Shown here: one piece after another, positions 61,170 through 64,000 of the stretch
Numbering within the stretch: position 1 is the first letter of the stretch
How the letters are laid out: the number at the start of each line of letters is the position of its first letter
DNA from: Oscillospiraceae bacterium
GTDB lineage: Bacteria > Bacillota > Clostridia > Oscillospirales > Oscillospiraceae
Reading direction: 5' to 3'
NCBI GenBank assembly: GCA_022846095.1
Contig: AP025583.1
Location: 806,001-870,000, forward strand
Length of the DNA: 64,000 nucleotides
Notes under the pieces: generated by a model
What the model was told of the DNA's origin: nothing
What the model saw: the letters and a program-made list of their open reading frames with translations, nothing else
The model's database searches: none
Position numbers and translations under genes: made by a program

Positions 61170-62981
61170 TTACAACTCATTGATGGTCTCCGTCACAGAG
61201 ACAGTGCGCATTCTTTTCGCCGGAGCAAAGGTAGCCAGGACGGCCGCGAAGAGGACAAAGACGAGGATGACCGCCAGGTTGACGGCGGGAAAGCGCCAGG
61301 CCGCATAGCTGTAGTGGCCGGTAATGAGGAAATCGAACAACAGCTTGCTGCAGGGCAGTCCGACGGCGCAGCCGGCGGCGCACCCCCAGAAGGCATAGGT
61401 GAGCGCTTCGGAGGCGATCATCCGGGTGATCTGGCGCCCATCCATCCCCACCGCCCGCATGGCGCCGTACTGCTTTATCCTGGCCGATACGCTCATAGAG
61501 ATGCTGTTGACAATATTGAGTATCGTGACCAACGTGATAATCCCCAGAAACCCGTATACGCAAAACACGAAAGCGAGATATGTGCCGGCGGTGCGTTCCT
61601 CCCGCCTGTCTTTAAAGGCATATTCGCCGCCGGCTGCCGCCTGTATGGCCAGGACATCTTCGTCGGTGGCGCCGCCCGCCGTCTGGACCATGATAAGGGA
61701 GTAGCCGCTCTCGCCCGTCAGGCGGGTGAAGGTGTCCCCGGACGTGATGAGCGTGAGCTTACCGTTGGTAAGGCCGTCACTGCTGAAGGGGTCATAGCGC
61801 AGCAGACCCGCGATCTCCAGCTCCCCGCCGTTCACCAGGACCTTGTCGCCGATGCCCCAGGGGCTGCTCCGGTCCCAGGTGGCCAGGACATAACCGCTGT
61901 TTCCATAGACCTTTGACAGGTCGCTGCCCCGCATTAACGCGTGGTCCTTGTTCAGGCACTCCAGATCAAAATCGTCAAAGGAGATTAGATCGGCCCCGCC
62001 GGAGCCCGCGGTGCCGCCGTTGACTGCGGCGGGCACCCCCAACATGACCCGGCGGCCGTAGACCCGCTCCACCCCCTCCATGCCGCTGAGCGTATCGATG
62101 AGCCCGCTGCCGATTGAGTTGGAGCCGTCGCGGCTGGCAATATCAAGGTCGGAGGCGCCGGCCGACTGCGGCATCACATAGTTTACAAAGTCGATCAGCA
62201 CCGAAAAGCTCAAAAAGAGGATGATGCTCAGGGCAAAGGAGCCGATCATCAGGAACAGGTTTTTCTTGATGGATACCGCATGATGAATGCCCAAAGCCGT
62301 TTCAATCTTGAAAAAGCGGGATTTCACCGCATGGCGTACAGCCTGCGCGCCCTCCGAGTTGCCGGCGGCCGCCGTCACGGGCGATACCCTTGCCGCCCTC
62401 TTTGCCGGCGAGCTTGCGGCGAACAGCACCGAAACGACGCCCACGACGATTCCGCTGGCGATCCCGGTGGCGCTGAACCCGAACAGGGGGATGTGTGAAA
62501 ATTCTTCTCCGACGAGAAACCGCAGCGCGGCGCACATGCCCCATGAGGTCACGATTCCGAGAACAAGGCCGATGGGGACCGCGGTTTTACACCAATTCAG
62601 GGCCTCCAGCCGGATAAAACGGATAATTTGCTGTTTACTCATTCCGATGCAGCGCATCATGCCGAAAAACCTGGTCCTCTGGGCGACGCTGCTGTTCATG
62701 CTGCTGGAGATCATTAACACGCCGGCGACCAATACCAGCAGAAACAGGACTGCGGCGATCAATAACAGGGCTTGTCCCAGGGCGCTGTCGAACAGGCCCG
62801 AAAAGGACAGGGCGCCGTGCTTCTCCAGCAGCCGTCCCTGCTCCATCCGGGCGCCCATCTCAGCCATGCTGAACACGGCCGTCACCATAAACACCGAAAA
62901 GATGATGCACAGGAGCGTCATGCGGCTTTGACGCCTGTGTACTCTGGCTGAAATCGGGATCAGGCTCAGGTAGCTTTTCAT
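61170..62981 (-). CDS. FtsX-like ABC permease (large extracellular domain)
   Basis: The 603-residue protein has two FtsX-type membrane regions (about 60-165 and 480-590) and a large extracellular loop between (about 260-470). This is the topology of bacitracin/antimicrobial peptide or lipoprotein transporters (BceB/MacB-like). ATG at 62981 has GGGAGG 8 bases upstream. It overlaps the ATPase gene by 4 bp. A sensor kinase lies upstream, consistent with a two-component-controlled defence or cell-envelope system. Confidence 0.88.
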   Translation of the reverse strand: MKSYLSLIPISARVHRRQSRMTLLCIIFSVFMVTAVFSMAEMGARMEQGRLLEKHGALSFSGLFDSALGQALLLIAAVLFLLVLVAGVLMISSSMNSSVAQRTRFFGMMRCIGMSKQQIIRFIRLEALNWCKTAVPIGLVLGIVTSWGMCAALRFLVGEEFSHIPLFGFSATGIASGIVVGVVSVLFAASSPAKRAARVSPVTAAAGNSEGAQAVRHAVKSRFFKIETALGIHHAVSIKKNLFLMIGSFALSIILFLSFSVLIDFVNYVMPQSAGASDLDIASRDGSNSIGSGLIDTLSGMEGVERVYGRRVMLGVPAAVNGGTAGSGGADLISFDDFDLECLNKDHALMRGSDLSKVYGNSGYVLATWDRSSPWGIGDKVLVNGGELEIAGLLRYDPFSSDGLTNGKLTLITSGDTFTRLTGESGYSLIMVQTAGGATDEDVLAIQAAAGGEYAFKDRREERTAGTYLAFVFCVYGFLGIITLVTILNIVNSISMSVSARIKQYGAMRAVGMDGRQITRMIASEALTYAFWGCAAGCAVGLPCSKLLFDFLITGHYSYAAWRFPAVNLAVILVFVLFAAVLATFAPAKRMRTVSVTETINEL

Positions 62982-63661
62982 TCCCGGCACCTCCCGAAGT
63001 CGGTGAGCACTCCGTCGGATACCTGCAGGATGCGGTCTGCGGTCTGCGCGATGCTCCTGCTGTGCGTGATCATGATGATGGTCTGCTCGTATTTCCTGGA
63101 GGCCTCCCTGAGCAGGGTGATCACCTCGCTGGTGTTTTGGGTGTCCAGATTACCGGTGGGTTCATCGGCAAGGATCAGCGCGGGCCGCGTGATCAGGGCA
63201 CGGCCGATGGCCACACGCTGCTGCTGGCCGCCGGATAACTGGCTGGGCAGATGGTGGCGGCGCTCGTTCAAATTCAGCACCGTGAGCAGCTCATCCAAGT
63301 ACTTCTTGTTGGGCCTCTGGTAGTCCAGCAGGACGGGAAAGACCATATTTTGCTCAACGGTCAATTCCGGAATCAGGTTGAAGCTCTGAAAGATAAAGCC
63401 GATGTTCCTGCGGCGGAATATGGTCAGGCTGTTGTCCTTCATGGAGAAAATGTCCCTGCCGTCGATGCGTACCTTGCCGGACGTGGGCGTGTCAAGCGCG
63501 CCGATCAGATTCAGCAGGGTGCTCTTCCCGGAGCCGGACTCTCCGACGACGGCGACGAATTCCCCCTTAGGGACGGAGAAGGTCGCCTGCCTCAACGCAT
63601 GGACGGCGGTTTCGCCGCTCCCATAGGTTTTTGAGATATGATCGACTTCCAACAAATTCAT
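62978..63661 (-). CDS. LolD/MacB-type ABC ATP-binding protein
   Basis: The 227-residue ATPase has Walker [10 protein letters not shown] (about 39-47), signature 'LSGGQQQR', Walker B 'LILADEP' and H-loop 'MITHSRS'. This is typical of the FtsE/LolD/MacB class that works with FtsX-like permeases. The ATG at 63661 has GAGGTG about 9 bases upstream; ATG at 63682 is the alternative. Confidence 0.92.
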   Translation of the reverse strand: MNLLEVDHISKTYGSGETAVHALRQATFSVPKGEFVAVVGESGSGKSTLLNLIGALDTPTSGKVRIDGRDIFSMKDNSLTIFRRRNIGFIFQSFNLIPELTVEQNMVFPVLLDYQRPNKKYLDELLTVLNLNERRHHLPSQLSGGQQQRVAIGRALITRPALILADEPTGNLDTQNTSEVITLLREASRKYEQTIIMITHSRSIAQTADRILQVSDGVLTDFGRCRE

Positions 63662-63734
63662 ACGGTTCAGCACCTCTTTCATCCTTGGTAAGGAAAGGGT
63701 ACCATATCAATCCTACCGCAAGATGACACACAGG

Positions 63735-64000
63735 CTACAATTTTGTAGGCGTCAAAAAATTGACCGTAAAGGCGGCGCCGGCGCCCGGCGCACTGTCCAC
63801 CTCAATGGTCCCGCTGTGTGCTTCCACAATCGCCTTTGCAAGCGGCAGGCCAAGCCCCACGCCCTGCGTGTCCTTTGAAAACCGGCTGCGGTAAAACCGC
63901 TTGAAGATATGGTGCAGGTCCTCCGGGTGGATGCCGCAGCCGTTGTCCCGCACGGCGATCTGGACCACCGAGGGCAAGGCCCTCCACGTGACGGAAACCG
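63735..64000 (-). CDS. Sensor histidine kinase, C-terminal part (cut by window edge)
   Basis: The frame is open to the window edge and 88 codons are visible. They include the N-box-to-G-boxes of a HATPase_c domain ('AVRDNGCGIHPEDLHHIFKRFYR', 'GVGLGLPLAKAIVEAHSGTIEVDS', 'GAAFTV'). It should be the sensor partner of a two-component system controlling the adjacent FtsX/LolD transporter, by gene order in other Firmicutes. Confidence 0.92.
   Translation of the reverse strand, partial: VSVTWRALPSVVQIAVRDNGCGIHPEDLHHIFKRFYRSRFSKDTQGVGLGLPLAKAIVEAHSGTIEVDSAPGAGAAFTVNFLTPTKL

Overview
The window is 64 kb of GC-rich chromosome with short intergenic gaps, strong AGGAGG-type ribosome sites, sigma-A promoters with 17-bp spacers, a HrcA/CIRCE-controlled groESL operon, a T-box thrS leader, SLH-domain surface proteins, rubrerythrin and class III fructose bisphosphatase. 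Together these point to an anaerobic, low-oxygen-tolerant Firmicute of the high-GC Clostridia (Oscillospiraceae, the Flavonifractor/Intestinimonas/Lawsonibacter type). The assignment is an inference from gene content and composition. No rRNA, tRNA, insertion sequence, prophage or CRISPR array was found.

Layout. 1-9 kb: a membrane zinc-ribbon/Ig-like protein (cut by the window edge), a CbxX-type AAA+ ATPase, a small XRE-regulated divergent pair, an SLH-anchored S41 protease, a copper-amine-oxidase-like surface protein and an ABC exporter. 9-19.5 kb: YbjQ/MerR pair, polyphosphate kinase-2 protein, comEC-holA-rnmV operon, rubrerythrin under a Fur/PerR-type box, groES-groEL. 19.5-33 kb: lipid kinase, WG/SLH surface protein, rRNA methyltransferase, NfeD/SPFH membrane pair, HD protein, CNNM/CBS transporter with a structured leader, a TetR-controlled ABC exporter, a two-gene LysO-type exporter and an S41 lipoprotein. 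33-39.4 kb: T-box/thrS, nadE and a two-gene chromate-type transporter. 39.4-47.2 kb: an accessory island with a self-regulated ribbon-helix-helix gene, a small DUF6809-like gene, the DNA phosphorothioation genes dndC-dndD-dndE-dndA, a structured RNA locus and an AIPR-like abortive-infection protein. 47-64 kb: polysaccharide deacetylase, lipoproteins, MerR/aldo-keto reductase, fbp, LCP protein, methyltransferase, a Crp/Fnr-controlled NitT/TauT-type ABC importer, and an FtsX/LolD-type ABC system next to a sensor kinase that runs off the window.

The strongest unusual signal is a family of about 135-152 bp hairpin-rich elements sharing the 11-bp core ATTTTATCTGC. They sit at three unrelated loci (3' end of rubrerythrin, 3' end of groES, 5' end of the chromate transporter gene). 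At each locus the element lies between direct duplications of 51-89 bp of the host gene end, one intact gene copy survives, and the element always has the same orientation relative to that intact copy. At the transporter locus the duplicated stubs are open reading frames joined to each other and to the real gene by GTGA stop/start overlaps. The second notable region is the dnd island, which lacks dndB and dndFGH and instead carries an AIPR-like gene behind a promoter-hairpins-terminator RNA locus. A second, unrelated repeat of about 400 bp occurs twice, 47 kb apart.

Most transcription units have readable control signals: dual TetR operators, a MerR promoter with a 19-bp spacer, a palindromic Crp/Fnr box, a symmetric divergent promoter at fbp, and several clear terminators. 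One terminator (35789-35825) lies between divergent genes and implies an unannotated small transcript.
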